Assembly (NCBI GenBank): GCA_947487765.1
Contig: CANKXO010000004.1
Location: 310,001 to 374,000 of the forward strand
Direction of reading: 5' to 3'
DNA: 64,000 bases
From: an uncultured Pseudomonadales bacterium
GTDB taxonomy: Bacteria; Pseudomonadota; Gammaproteobacteria; Pseudomonadales; Cellvibrionaceae
This document shows, in pieces, positions 53,713-63,918 of the stretch (position 1 is its first letter; each line of letters begins with the position of its first letter). Under the pieces are notes generated by a model. That model was not told where the DNA came from and ran no database searches. It was given only the letters and a program-made list of their open reading frames with translations. Both the position numbers and the translations under genes were made by a program.

Positions 53713-54267
53713 ATGACCAAACGCAAAAAACGTGGCCCTAGTGCTTACAATACCCCCTACGATGAGTTACCTGAATATTTTGCCATCTTTTCTCCATATA
53801 CATGGCTATGGTTAGTAGAAATAATGCTTATGATGCTGGGAGGGAGTCTCCTAGTGGGTATGATAGCAGATAACTTTTTTCCCTTTGCACCTATTGAATT
53901 AGAATTTCTGGGGTTGGTGCTATTTAGTCTTGCTATTTCAACACCTAACTTTATGCTAGCTTATGGTTATAGTCGGGGTATTATTTTTTTGCAGCTTCTA
54001 GCTGCTATTTATGTTGTAGCTTCGATTCCCAATTTTTTCTTTGACTACGCTTGGCTTGCTCTTTTCCCTTTTATTTGCGGCTCTCTTGTTTTCTGGATAA
54101 CTACTACTGAAAAATTTAGAGTATTTGTGTTACATCGAATGAAAATGGGTGAGTGGAAAAGAGAACAGTTAGAGAAGAATAAAGTTCGGCGTGAAGTGAT
54201 TAAAGAGCGAAAAGCTGAAGAAAAAGCGAGGCGGAAAGTTGATCGTACAAGTACAACTAAAAAATAA
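53713..54267 (+). CDS. Immunity-like membrane protein, second module, copy 2
   Basis: The start at ATG 53713 is chosen by alignment with copy 1 (MTKRKKRGPSAYN). The 184-residue protein keeps the N-terminal block, the FFFDYAWLALFPFI helix, TEKFRVFVLHRMKMGEW and the basic tail of copy 1, but differs in the second and third helices (residues about 45-95). This is the expected pattern if the middle region sets specificity. It is 13 bp after copy 1. Confidence 0.78.
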   Translation: MTKRKKRGPSAYNTPYDELPEYFAIFSPYTWLWLVEIMLMMLGGSLLVGMIADNFFPFAPIELEFLGLVLFSLAISTPNFMLAYGYSRGIIFLQLLAAIYVVASIPNFFFDYAWLALFPFICGSLVFWITTTEKFRVFVLHRMKMGEWKREQLEKNKVRREVIKERKAEEKARRKVDRTSTTKK

Positions 54268-54332
54268 TATTTGAGGTGTCGATAGATAAGACTGATGTAT
54301 CATTAATATGGCTTGGTAGAGAAAAATATTTT

Positions 54333-55595
54333 TTAGTTAAGGCAAGCGCTGTAGCGTTTAAATAAATCCCCTTTTGGCCACGATACATTTGACCGAATGG
54401 CTTTCCACATTCCTTTATTAAACTCCTTATACATACTTCGTCCGGCAGGCATTCTCTTATTGAAATGTGCTGACCATGCAATACCATCTGCTGTTCTTAG
54501 CATTATCGCGGCGGCACCAGAATTAGATGCTCCATTATGGTACCAATGGTGTCCATTCTTTTTCTTTTGTACTCTCCATCCTAAACCGTACCAGAATGTA
54601 GGTCGACGATGTTCAGGGAAATTTTGCTTTTTAATCATTGTCTGTATGCTAGATGGGCGAAGAATTGACGGGCGCCTTTGACCATCTACATGGTTAACAA
54701 ATTTCACGATATCAACTGTCGAAGCAATCCAGGCGCCTGCAGCGCCCCAGCCCTGGATGTATCGTCCGGCATAAGGGAAAGGAGCAGAACTCTCGCCATC
54801 AATGACCGAGTTAACAGGCTTCCTACCTGGAAGGTCATAATAACTTACTTCTCCTGATATTTGATGAGATTTAAGCGTTTTTCCAAACTGCATACATTGA
54901 ATGTCAATGGGAGAAAGAATGGTTTTTTTAACATAAGTTTCAAAAGGCATCGATGTTATTTTTTCCACTAACATACCTAATAGAGCATATCCATAATTAG
55001 AATACTTAAAGTTCTTACCTACAGGGTGGAGTAGTGGTTGGGTTTTCATATATCCAACAACGTGCTTAAATGAAGGCGGGTGAGGTATTGAAAAAAGCGA
55101 ACTAATTTCTCTGGAAATCGGCGGTTGCATCGGTGAATTAATACGTCCTGATCGATTATATATTTCTTGCCCGCTGCTATGTCTGAGTAAATCTCTGACT
55201 GTAATCTTGTTTATGTTTGAGTTAATCTTTCTCCCTTCTGGTAAAGGAGTATCTCCAATAATTGAATAGACTTTATCATCTAAGCTCAATTTTCGCTGTT
55301 CAACTAATTTGAGAACAGCTACTGCTGCGATAGGTTTTGATACACTGGAGATACGAAAAAGATGATTAGCTTTCATTTTTTCCTTAGTGTTTAGGTCGGC
55401 GTAGCCAAAACCTTTTGCGTAGACTAAGCGTCCATTTTTAGTGATTGATAACGATGCACCAGGGATGTGGTATTTCCTTATTAACTCATTCATCAAACGA
55501 TCAAATTGGTTAGAGCCTGGAAAGCTAGAGGGTAATGACCATGTATTAAGCGAAAAAAATAGCCCACTAAGTGCGAGACATATTGGTTTAATCAT
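54333..55595 (-). CDS. Class C beta-lactamase-like serine hydrolase, secreted
   Basis: The 420-residue protein has a signal peptide (MIKPICLALSGLFFSLNTWS) and the motifs of the beta-lactamase/DD-peptidase group: SVSK (Ser84, Lys87), YSNYGYALLG (Tyr-x-Asn) and HNGASNSG. It is close to the EstB/AmpC-like esterase-peptidase group. Its actual substrate (peptidoglycan peptide or ester) is unknown, and resistance should not be assumed. It is 13 bp downstream of an XRE regulator gene. Confidence 0.88.
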   Translation of the reverse strand: MIKPICLALSGLFFSLNTWSLPSSFPGSNQFDRLMNELIRKYHIPGASLSITKNGRLVYAKGFGYADLNTKEKMKANHLFRISSVSKPIAAVAVLKLVEQRKLSLDDKVYSIIGDTPLPEGRKINSNINKITVRDLLRHSSGQEIYNRSGRINSPMQPPISREISSLFSIPHPPSFKHVVGYMKTQPLLHPVGKNFKYSNYGYALLGMLVEKITSMPFETYVKKTILSPIDIQCMQFGKTLKSHQISGEVSYYDLPGRKPVNSVIDGESSAPFPYAGRYIQGWGAAGAWIASTVDIVKFVNHVDGQRRPSILRPSSIQTMIKKQNFPEHRRPTFWYGLGWRVQKKKNGHHWYHNGASNSGAAAIMLRTADGIAWSAHFNKRMPAGRSMYKEFNKGMWKAIRSNVSWPKGDLFKRYSACLN

Positions 55596-55608
55596 AATGG
55601 CGTCTCTA

Positions 55609-56343
55609 TTATTTTTTTAAATACTCATCAAATAGGCTGTATTGCCACTGCCGTAAAGCAATAACGGCCGTATTGCCGTATTTTTTATCAAAGGGTTGAG
55701 GAATATCTTCTTTAATCAATTCGTTAAAGCTATTGGCAAGTTGCTGCATTTTCTTTTGCAGTTCAAGATTGGATGTTTTTGTTAGTAAACCATTCAAGAC
55801 AATTAATTTTTCTGATTCTTTATCAAAGCGACATTGAAAAAACTCACGCTCCAGTTGTTGTTGATAAAAACGTTGTATTGGTCCGTTTGGGCGCCATGAA
55901 AAATTAGGTGCTATCAATAACTTGATACGGTTATTGGGTAGCAGCTCGATGATCTTTAAGCGGTCTAAATGGGCTAGCTTCTGAATGCAGTCGGTGGGCT
56001 TGATCGAATATTTATTAATAATATCTTCATAGGTCAGGCAGTTAATCACGTTGGCAGTAATCATCAATAACAGAGGATCACTGACAATTTGTTTTTCTTG
56101 CTCTTCGGTAAGTTCAACCAGTTCAGGTTGTTCCTGCATCATCAATTGGACCAAGTCGGAAATCTGTAGGCCGATTAATTGGCTAATTGAATCGAGCCGC
56201 TGTAGTGTAAAATTTTGTTCTGCAAATAGACGCTTTACTGAGGCTTCGCTCAACTCTAAGGCGTGGGCAACATCGGTATAGGTTTTGCCATGTGCTTTGA
56301 GTTGTTTCTTCAGGGTCTGTACGAGTGCTTGAATTTGCGCCAT
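55609..56343 (-). CDS. XRE-type regulator
   Basis: The 244-residue protein has a helix-turn-helix at residues about 16-66 (TYTDVAHALELSEASVKRLF and LQRLDSISQLIGLQISDL), followed by a helical domain of unknown family (70-240) that contains NRIKLLIAPNFSWRPNG. It may control the beta-lactamase-like gene that follows or the divergent LplT-Aas gene, 290 bp away. Ligand unknown. Confidence 0.85.
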   Translation of the reverse strand: MAQIQALVQTLKKQLKAHGKTYTDVAHALELSEASVKRLFAEQNFTLQRLDSISQLIGLQISDLVQLMMQEQPELVELTEEQEKQIVSDPLLLMITANVINCLTYEDIINKYSIKPTDCIQKLAHLDRLKIIELLPNNRIKLLIAPNFSWRPNGPIQRFYQQQLEREFFQCRFDKESEKLIVLNGLLTKTSNLELQKKMQQLANSFNELIKEDIPQPFDKKYGNTAVIALRQWQYSLFDEYLKK

Positions 56344-56633
56344 TGTTGGTTCTCCTGATCGCCTACGGCTAGTGCACAGTGTATTGTTTGGCTAATTTTG
56401 GCCTGTTTTCAGATATAGCTCAGCTCGTGGCCACACTCTCGACTTGGTGGAAGAGCCTACTAGTTAGCGGTCTATCATATGAAAGTATCATATAATAATT
56501 CTTTTGGTGAGCTATTTCTCTACTTTGCCAGTAAAAGTTGTAACTATTGTTACTTTTGAGCAAGCTTAATATTGTTAGATACAACGTCTACACAATAAAA
56601 ACACGACAGAAACATGTTTAAAGGATCTTAATA

Positions 56634-59600
56634 ATGCAAAGCTTGATTCGAACACTTGGAGCACTCCCTTTTTTGGTGGCGGTATTTCTTAATGCCTTTG
56701 TTGATCTGGGCCATAAAATCATTGTTCAAAATACAATTTTTAAGATCTACGATGGCCCGGAACAGGTAATTCTGACGGCTATCTTAAATGCTCTGATTCT
56801 TCTGCCCTTTATCTTGCTCTTTAGCCCCGCCGGTTTTATTGCCGATAAGTACCCCAAAAATCAGACGATGCGCATGGCTGCATGGGCAGCAGTGGGTTTA
56901 ACGATTGCAATCACGATTTGTTATGCCTTTGGCTGGTTCTGGGTAGCTTTTGCGATGACTTTCTTACTAGCTGTGCAATCGGCTTTTTACTCTCCAGCAA
57001 AGTATGGCTATATCAAAGGCTTATTCGGTAAACAACGGCTCGCGCAGGCCAATGGTTTAGTTCAGGCAATCTCTATTGTGGCTATTCTGTCGGGCACATT
57101 AATTTTCTCGATTGCGTTTGAATATTGGTACTCCCCTGAGGCAACCACCAAAAGCGATATTTTGCTGAATTTGGTTCCTGTTGGTCTGATTCTGGTGGTG
57201 AACAGCGTGATTGAATTAATCATGATGTATTACTTGCCAACGCAAGAAGAAACGGATCGCGGCCGGACATTTGTGATGAAAGATTACGTCACAGGTAAAT
57301 CAGCGGTTGCTAATTTAAAGCCATTGCTTCATCGCCATGCTATTCGGCAGGCGATGATTGGACTTGCGGTATTCTGGTCTGTAGGGCAGGTTATGTTGGC
57401 GGCATTTCCCGCCTTTGCTAAAGAAACATTGGGCGAAACCAATACCATTGTGATTCAAGCTATCTTAGGCGCCAGTGGTGTAGGCATTGCATTGGGCTCA
57501 GCGTTGGCAGGCCGCCTCTCACGAAACTATATCGAAACAGGTTTGATTCCTATCGGCGCAATAGGCTTTGCTTTAGGACTTTGTTTTCTTCCTTACTTAG
57601 AAAGTACGTTGTGGATGGCCATCGACTTTTTGTTTATTGGATTGATGGGGGGGTTATTCATTGTTCCCCTAAACGCATTGATCCAGTTTTATGCCAGAGA
57701 AAATGAGCTGGGGCAATTATTAGCAACGAGTAATTTAGTGCAAAACTTTTCTATGCTGTTGTTTTTGGTATTGACGGCTAGCTTTTCCTTATTGGCCATT
57801 AGCCCTAAAACATTATTGATATTAATCTCTATTGTGGCCGTTATTGGTGGTGCTTACACCATTATTAAACTACCGCAAAGTTTAGTACGTTTGTTGTTTG
57901 GATATATCGTTTCTCGTCGGTATCGTATCAATGTAGAGGGGATGAAAAATATTCCAGAGAAGAAGGGCGTACTACTATTGGGCAATCATATCAGTTGGAT
58001 CGATTGGGCTATTGTTCAAATTGCCTCTCCGCGCCCGGTTCGTTTTGTGATGCTAAAAAGCATCTATCAGCGTTGGTATTTGCAATGGTTTTTTAAACTG
58101 TTTGGTTGTATTCCCATTGAGTCAGGGGCCAGTAGTCAAAAATCATTAGAAGATGTTGCTGAATTACTGAATAACGGTGAGGTGGTGTGCTTATTTCCTG
58201 AAGGAATGATTAGCCGCAATGGTCACCTTGCAGAATTTCGCCGTGGTTACGAGCGCGCAGCGGAAGCCTGTAATGAAGATGTGGTGATTTTGCCATTTTA
58301 CCTTCGTGGCTTATGGGGTAGCCAATTTTCGCGCTCATCAGATAATTTTAAGCGACTGCGCAGTGGTGGTTTGCGTCGTGACTTAATTGTGGCGTTTGGT
58401 AAGCCCTTACCAAAAGATATTGAAGCAAGCGAACTTAAACGGCGTGTATTTGATCTATCAATCAGTTCCTGGCAGGCCTATGCTGAAAACTTGCCAACAC
58501 TACCCGATGCCTGGATTGATAGTGTTAAACGCCAAGGTGATGCCTTATCAATTGCTGATACTTCAATGGGCAAAAAAGCTCAACCTTTATCAACCCATAG
58601 AGCATTAACCGGCGCGATTGCATTTTCCAGCAAAATAAAGAAATTGAGCGGAGAAAAAAATATTGGTTTGTTGTTGCCAACCAGTGCGGGTGGAGTATTG
58701 GCTAATATGGCAGTACTGCTAAGTGGTAAAACGGCAGTTAATTTAAATTACACGGCAAGTAGTGAAGCATTTATTTCCTCACTTGAACAGGCTGATATCG
58801 AAACTATTTATACGTCAAAGTTATTTTTATCAAAGTTAGCAAGACGCGGTATAAATTTCGAAAAAATATTAACCTCCTATAAAGTTATTTATTTAGAAGA
58901 GTTAAAAGAGACAATTCCTAAATGGAAAATGCTAACAATATTATTGTCGGTTAAGTTGCTACCTACTCGGTTGCTAAAGCTTTTATATTCTCGGTCTCAT
59001 GATAACCAAGATACTGCTGCTATTCTTTTTTCCAGTGGTAGTGAAGGTTTGCCAAAAGGTATACAGCTAAGTCATATGAATATTATGGCTAACTTAAAGC
59101 AGATTGCGGATGTGTTAAATACGCGCGAAGATGATGTGGTGATGGCTTCTCTACCATTGTTCCACGCCTTTGGCTTAACGGTCACTCAGTTTATGCCTTT
59201 GATTGAAGCAATGCCGTTAGTATGCCATGCAGATCCTACAGATGCAGAGGGAACGGCTAAAGCCGTTGCAAAATATAGAGCAACGATTATGTGTGGAACG
59301 TCTACATTTTTACGCTTATATTGCCGCAATACAAAAGTGCACCCATTGATGTTTGATAGTTTGCGAATTGTTGTTTCTGGCGCAGAAAAATTAAACCCTG
59401 CGGTTCGCAGTGCTTTCAAACTTAAGTTTAATAAAGAAATTTATGAAGGTTATGGCGCAACAGAAACAACACCTGTAGCAGGTGTGAATATTCCTGCCGT
59501 GTTATCGACTGAAGACTGGAAAGTACAAGTAGGCGATAAGCCGGGGACTGTTGGTATGCCATTGCCCGGAACCAGCTTTAAAATCGTTGATCCAGAAACT

Positions 59601-60119
59601 TTTGATGAGTTGCCAACTGATGAAGACGGTATGATTCTTATTGGTGGTGCACAAGTGATGCAGGGATACTTAAAAAATCATGAAAAAACAGAGCAGGCCA
59701 TTCGTGAGATTGACGGGGTTCGTTGGTATATCACAGGCGATAAAGGGCACCTCGATAAAGATGGATTTTTAACCATTGTCGATCGCTATTCTCGCTTTGC
59801 AAAAGTAGGTGGGGAAATGATTAGCTTGAGTGCTGTTGAGCAAAAAGTGCAGGAGAGTATTGTTTTTGGTGATGATGCCGATGGCCAGCAGCAAGATGTC
59901 GAAGTGGTTGCTGTTAATGTGCCAGATGAAAAAAAGGGTGAAAAAATTATTTTGCTCTGTGAGTATGAAATAGACATTCATGCACTAAAAAATGCCATGC
60001 TAGCAAATCGCTGCAATCCACTAATGCTTCCTCATAGTGTGATTACAGTGGATGCCTTGCCAAAATTAGGGTCTGGCAAGGTTGACTTTGCCCGTGCAAA
60101 AAAACTAACGTTAGCATAA
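56634..60119 (+). CDS. LplT-Aas fusion: lysophospholipid transporter, acyltransferase, acyl-ACP synthetase
   Basis: The 1161-residue protein combines three parts. Residues 1-420 are a 12-helix MFS transporter like LplT (ADKYPKNQTMRMAAW). Residues about 435-620 are a PlsC-type acyltransferase with HX4D in GNHISWIDWAI and PEGMISRNG. Residues about 640-1160 are an AMP-forming ligase with FSSGSEGLPKGIQ, YGATETTP and a terminal Lys in GSGKVDFARAKK. It imports lysophospholipid and re-acylates it in the inner membrane. In E. coli LplT and Aas are separate adjacent genes; a fused form is common in other proteobacteria. Confidence 0.93.
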   Translation: MQSLIRTLGALPFLVAVFLNAFVDLGHKIIVQNTIFKIYDGPEQVILTAILNALILLPFILLFSPAGFIADKYPKNQTMRMAAWAAVGLTIAITICYAFGWFWVAFAMTFLLAVQSAFYSPAKYGYIKGLFGKQRLAQANGLVQAISIVAILSGTLIFSIAFEYWYSPEATTKSDILLNLVPVGLILVVNSVIELIMMYYLPTQEETDRGRTFVMKDYVTGKSAVANLKPLLHRHAIRQAMIGLAVFWSVGQVMLAAFPAFAKETLGETNTIVIQAILGASGVGIALGSALAGRLSRNYIETGLIPIGAIGFALGLCFLPYLESTLWMAIDFLFIGLMGGLFIVPLNALIQFYARENELGQLLATSNLVQNFSMLLFLVLTASFSLLAISPKTLLILISIVAVIGGAYTIIKLPQSLVRLLFGYIVSRRYRINVEGMKNIPEKKGVLLLGNHISWIDWAIVQIASPRPVRFVMLKSIYQRWYLQWFFKLFGCIPIESGASSQKSLEDVAELLNNGEVVCLFPEGMISRNGHLAEFRRGYERAAEACNEDVVILPFYLRGLWGSQFSRSSDNFKRLRSGGLRRDLIVAFGKPLPKDIEASELKRRVFDLSISSWQAYAENLPTLPDAWIDSVKRQGDALSIADTSMGKKAQPLSTHRALTGAIAFSSKIKKLSGEKNIGLLLPTSAGGVLANMAVLLSGKTAVNLNYTASSEAFISSLEQADIETIYTSKLFLSKLARRGINFEKILTSYKVIYLEELKETIPKWKMLTILLSVKLLPTRLLKLLYSRSHDNQDTAAILFSSGSEGLPKGIQLSHMNIMANLKQIADVLNTREDDVVMASLPLFHAFGLTVTQFMPLIEAMPLVCHADPTDAEGTAKAVAKYRATIMCGTSTFLRLYCRNTKVHPLMFDSLRIVVSGAEKLNPAVRSAFKLKFNKEIYEGYGATETTPVAGVNIPAVLSTEDWKVQVGDKPGTVGMPLPGTSFKIVDPETFDELPTDEDGMILIGGAQVMQGYLKNHEKTEQAIREIDGVRWYITGDKGHLDKDGFLTIVDRYSRFAKVGGEMISLSAVEQKVQESIVFGDDADGQQQDVEVVAVNVPDEKKGEKIILLCEYEIDIHALKNAMLANRCNPLMLPHSVITVDALPKLGSGKVDFARAKKLTLA

Positions 60120-60228
60120 GCCTTATTCGTAATAGGCGATTGAATAGAAGCCGCGTCAAGATTGTCTTTGATGTGTTATTCTTCGCCTTTTAATTTTTTG
60201 AATAATTTGAATACCGACGTACACTATT

Positions 60229-61296
60229 ATGGCTTTATCCCACCTTATTGCTCATCACCTCCAACGACCAGACCCCAGTGCAACGACAACATTGACATTG
60301 CGAGATAGCTGTTGGACAAAAAATGGGCGTATCGAGGAATGCTTTCGTGAGTTAAAGCATTGTGTGATCAGGCGATTCAGTAAGGATTATGGTCGTTTTT
60401 CTGATGATCATGGCGCTCATCCATTGTCTAGCTGGTTGAAGCAATACAGTGAAGATAAAATGAGCTTTGAAAGCTTTAGCAAAAAAGCAATGGAGCATTT
60501 AAAGGTTGAGTTGGATAAAACAGAAGTGCCACTTGATGGTTTTTTGTTTTTTGGGCACGAAGAGCTAGAACACGAAAATGCAGTTCATATATTTTTTGTG
60601 CAACATAATACCGGGCAATTTATTGATGGTGATGTTGAGATAAACGAATCTTTTTATCTTGATACATCAAATGTTTGCCTTGCCGCTAAAATTAACGTCA
60701 CAGACTGGCAGAGTGGTGACGTTCATCGCGCAGCTAATTCCCTTACCTTGTTGCGTTGGCGAGGTGAAAAAGAACTGACGGATGTATTTGTTAATTTTAT
60801 TGGTTTTGCAGAAAAAATTGATGTCAGTGCTGATACTGAAGAATTCTTAAATATTGTCTCTGACTATACAAAAGACCTCCCTGAAGATGTTGCCCACTAT
60901 ACTAAGAAGCAGGTCGTAGACTATTGTTTGGAGCAAGACAAAATCGGTAAGCCAGTTGTTATTAATGAGCTATCTACTCAACTTAAAGAAAACCCCGTTC
61001 CAGCAATAGAAAATAGTGACGGAAGTGTGTCAGCCCCACCCCCTAAATTACCTGAATTTGCTTCATTTGTTTCTGAAAATAAGCCAGAGTCGAAGCTAGA
61101 CTTAATTCCTGATAAATCAAAGCTGCGGCAGTTTGTGAGAATTAGCGGTCGTGACAATAATTTAAGTATGAGTTTTTCTTCCCGCTGCCTGGGAGACACT
61201 ATTGTCTATGACCCCAACTCGGATAGTTTAACCATTAAAAATATCCCTTCTTCACTAAAATCACGTCTGGCAAAACATTTTCAAGAAAATAACTAG
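60229..61296 (+). CDS. yejK: Nucleoid-associated protein NdpA/YejK
   Basis: The 355-residue protein matches the 37-kDa nucleoid-associated family: N-terminal SHLIAHHLQRPDPSATTTL, YPLSSWLKQY-like segment HPLSSWLKQYSEDK, FLFFGHEELEHEN, HLAAKINV-type block CLAAKINVTDWQ, FIGFAEKID, and the C-terminal LRQFVRISGRDNNLSMSFSS. E. coli YejK is 335 residues. A terminator follows. Confidence 0.9.
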   Translation: MALSHLIAHHLQRPDPSATTTLTLRDSCWTKNGRIEECFRELKHCVIRRFSKDYGRFSDDHGAHPLSSWLKQYSEDKMSFESFSKKAMEHLKVELDKTEVPLDGFLFFGHEELEHENAVHIFFVQHNTGQFIDGDVEINESFYLDTSNVCLAAKINVTDWQSGDVHRAANSLTLLRWRGEKELTDVFVNFIGFAEKIDVSADTEEFLNIVSDYTKDLPEDVAHYTKKQVVDYCLEQDKIGKPVVINELSTQLKENPVPAIENSDGSVSAPPPKLPEFASFVSENKPESKLDLIPDKSKLRQFVRISGRDNNLSMSFSSRCLGDTIVYDPNSDSLTIKNIPSSLKSRLAKHFQENN

Positions 61297-61320
61297 TGAT
61301 AGATTCTCAGTGCATTAGAT

Positions 61321-61361
61321 CCCTCTCTTTATTTTTTAATAATAAAAGAGAGGGTGTTTTT
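61321..61361 (+). terminator. Terminator after ndpA/yejK
   Basis: CCCTCTCTTT (61321-61330) pairs with AAAAGAGAGGG (61344-61354), and TGTTTTTAC follows. The stem is extended by A-T pairs. It also faces the convergent secreted-protein gene. Confidence 0.8.
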
Positions 61362-61377
61362 ACTTTATAGCTATATT

Positions 61378-61881
61378 TTAGTTCACTTCAAATCCGCGTA
61401 AAAAGCCATACCCTGGCGGATTGGGTTGTGGAATATAAACTTTAATAAATGCATTTAATGGCGAGCCTCGAGGTAACGGTGGTGGCCCAGCTTTAACCGC
61501 TTGAGCAAAATAACCAGCTCCGACAGAGTAAGCGGGTGGTCCGCATATTTCAGATGGTGTGCTATTCAGTGCAGTAAAACAAAGCTCAACAGATGCATCT
61601 TCAGTAACGCTTGGGTCACCAAGATAAACGGTTACGCTGCTAATATGAGTCGGGTGAGCATCTACGCCGTCAATAGGGCAGATAAAGTCTGCGCCACCGT
61701 TCATGTTTGATGGAATTAAAAAGCTAGCTCCATCGAATTCAGCTTCTTTAGAATCATTTGATGATTGGCAAACGCCAACAGCAACTTGCTGAACCATTTG
61801 TGCTGAAGTGGGTAGTGCCAAACCAAAAGTAAAGGCAGAAAATATTATAAATTGAATAAAATTTCGTGTGATTAATCTCAT
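61378..61881 (-). CDS. Small secreted protein of unknown function
   Basis: The start at 61881 is chosen for GGAG 6 bases upstream and the signal peptide that follows (MRLITRNFIQFIIFSAFTFG, cleavage near PTSAQ). The 167-residue product has four Cys in the mature part (VGVCQSSN, FICPIDG, LCFTALN, ICGPPAY), likely two disulfides, and a predicted all-beta body ending PNPPGYGFLRGFEVN. No family recognised. It lies alone between ndpA and the elongation factor gene. Confidence 0.68.
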   Translation of the reverse strand: MRLITRNFIQFIIFSAFTFGLALPTSAQMVQQVAVGVCQSSNDSKEAEFDGASFLIPSNMNGGADFICPIDGVDAHPTHISSVTVYLGDPSVTEDASVELCFTALNSTPSEICGPPAYSVGAGYFAQAVKAGPPPLPRGSPLNAFIKVYIPQPNPPGYGFLRGFEVN

Positions 61882-62104
61882 AAAAAACTCCTGTAGTGTT
61901 AACTCTACGTTATATGTCCTCATTAGGGATTGACATCATATTCCTTTTTCTAAGTATTTTTTATCCCTAGTTATAGTGATCTATTGATAGTAAATTGGAC
62001 GATTATTGTCGAATGACAAATAACTTTGAGGAAATTTGAGTCTTTAGTCGATACAATAGAAATCATATACACTTTCATTTATTTTAACTTCAGGATTAGA
62101 GAAA

Positions 62105-62680
62105 ATGCCTAAGGCAAGTGAAATCAAGAAAAATGCTGCGATCGATTATAACGATAAAACCTATATCGTCAGGGATATTGAACGTTCTGTACCTCAAGGC
62201 CGAGCAGGCGGTAGCCTTTATCGTATGCGCATGTATGACGTTGTGACCGGTAGCAAAGTTGATGAAACGTTTAAAGATTCAGATATGCTGAACCTTGCTG
62301 ATCTTATCCGTAAGCCGGCTATGTTTTCCTATATTGATGGCGATGAGTATGTCTTTCTTGATACAGAGGATTACACGCCGTACAACTTAAATAAAGAATC
62401 GATCGCCGAAGAAATACTTTTCATTAATGAGTCAACAGAGGGCGTTCAAGTTGTCGTCGTTAATGATGTACCGGTAGCACTTGATTTGCCGACCAGTGTT
62501 GAACTTGAAGTGATGGAAACAGACCCATCGATCAAAGGTGGCTCCGCAACATCGAGAACAAAGCCTGCATTATTATCGACAGGTGTTACCGTACAGGTTC
62601 CTGAGCATATTTCTACTGGCGATAAAATAAAGGTGAATGTCGAAGAGCGTAAATTTATGGGAAAAGCTGATTCTAAATAA
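62105..62680 (+). CDS. yeiP: Elongation factor P-like protein YeiP/EfpL
   Basis: The 191-residue protein has the three beta-barrel domains of EF-P. It matches E. coli YeiP throughout, including [26 protein letters not shown]-type [20 protein letters not shown], and the C-terminal KFMGKAD. The tip loop is [11 protein letters not shown] with Arg where EF-P has the modified Lys, the usual YeiP state. It helps ribosomes that stall on proline-rich and related sequences. The true efp gene is not in this window. Confidence 0.93.
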   Translation: MPKASEIKKNAAIDYNDKTYIVRDIERSVPQGRAGGSLYRMRMYDVVTGSKVDETFKDSDMLNLADLIRKPAMFSYIDGDEYVFLDTEDYTPYNLNKESIAEEILFINESTEGVQVVVVNDVPVALDLPTSVELEVMETDPSIKGGSATSRTKPALLSTGVTVQVPEHISTGDKIKVNVEERKFMGKADSK

Positions 62681-62775
62681 TTATTCTATGATGGTAATAG
62701 CTCTTATATAAAAACCGAATCAATGATGATGTAGGGCAATGACATTTTCATTGATTCAGCACTTTGAATGTATTT

Positions 62776-63918
62776 TTATTCTTGCTTTTTAAAGGGGTAA
62801 GCCAATTGCCCCATAAATGTTCTTGGTAGCCTTTTTGTTGTTCCATACTCTTTAGGCCAATGTTCTATTGGCATATGGTAAGTTCCAAATAATCGATCAT
62901 AGAGCGGCATATGCACAGCATAGTTAGTATCAATGGCTGGCGCATCTGAACTGTGATGCCAGTGATGATATTGCGGTGTGACCAAGAAGTATTTTAAAGG
63001 CCCCCATGGAACACTGATATTCGAATGGACAATCACCGCTTGTAATGCCGCAAATGTCACATAAATATCCAATGCGGCTTTATCCGGCCCGAGTAGATAC
63101 AAGGGCACCATTGCGATTGAGCGGTCAACAATAGTTTGTATGATATGGTTGCGTGAACCTGCGAGCCAGTCCATATGTTCAACCGAGTGATGTACTGCAT
63201 GAAAAGGCCATAACTTTGGTATCTCATGAAAGCAGCGGTGCGACCAATACAGAACAAAATCAGCGCAGAAGATAATAATAATAACCTGAGCAAGAATCGG
63301 TAAACTTTGTAACGCTTGTTGTAAATCTGTGCTCAATGCCCAATCAAACACAGTAGCCACAAAATAATTGCCTATCAGTAATAGTATTGCGATCAATAAA
63401 TGGTTGAAGCAAAAATACCATAGGTCGAGTTGCCACTCGGGTCGCAAGATTGCCTGTTCTTTATATTTGGGGAAGATTTTTTCCAGAAAAGTAAAAATAA
63501 CAACGGATGCGATTAATGACAGGATTAACCAATCAAGCCCTAAAGAAAGTGGATTAGGGGTAACCGGCTCGACTGGAACGTTATATCCACCCAGCCACAT
63601 TGCGATAGCAGTAAAAACAACGCCGATAGCGCCCAGTTTTCGCCGCTTGCCAAGAATAAATGTTAACAGCCCGAAAGCTAGCGATGTCCACATACCGACC
63701 ATCAAAACAGTTTGTAGTGTTTCACCATCATAGGCTTGGCGCAAATCGGTTGTTGTAAGATAACTTGGAAATAAATAACACAGCACAGCTAGAAAGCTCA
63801 GTACACCCAGTCCGCAGGCAATATAGCCACTGATATTCCCATCACCAAGACGAAATTCTCGGTCGGACATATCCATAGTCTCTCTTGGGGTATATTCGTG
63901 CTCTTTTTGTTCAGGCAT
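62776..63918 (-). CDS. Sterol desaturase / fatty acid hydroxylase family protein
   Basis: The 380-residue membrane protein has about seven hydrophobic helices. The C-terminal half has the His clusters of the diiron hydroxylase family: WSHRCFHE, HAVHHSVEHMDW and HHWHHSSD. These bind the two irons that activate oxygen. The N-terminal 140 residues (three or four helices) are an extension found in some bacterial members. Substrate is unknown: lipid, hopanoid or carotenoid are the options. The remaining 82 bases to the window end show nothing. Confidence 0.9.
   Translation of the reverse strand: MPEQKEHEYTPRETMDMSDREFRLGDGNISGYIACGLGVLSFLAVLCYLFPSYLTTTDLRQAYDGETLQTVLMVGMWTSLAFGLLTFILGKRRKLGAIGVVFTAIAMWLGGYNVPVEPVTPNPLSLGLDWLILSLIASVVIFTFLEKIFPKYKEQAILRPEWQLDLWYFCFNHLLIAILLLIGNYFVATVFDWALSTDLQQALQSLPILAQVIIIIFCADFVLYWSHRCFHEIPKLWPFHAVHHSVEHMDWLAGSRNHIIQTIVDRSIAMVPLYLLGPDKAALDIYVTFAALQAVIVHSNISVPWGPLKYFLVTPQYHHWHHSSDAPAIDTNYAVHMPLYDRLFGTYHMPIEHWPKEYGTTKRLPRTFMGQLAYPFKKQE

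Noticed and set aside
54333-55595. Antibiotic resistance beta-lactamase
   Set aside because: The motifs fit the wider serine hydrolase group (esterases, peptidases); sequence alone does not show beta-lactam hydrolysis.
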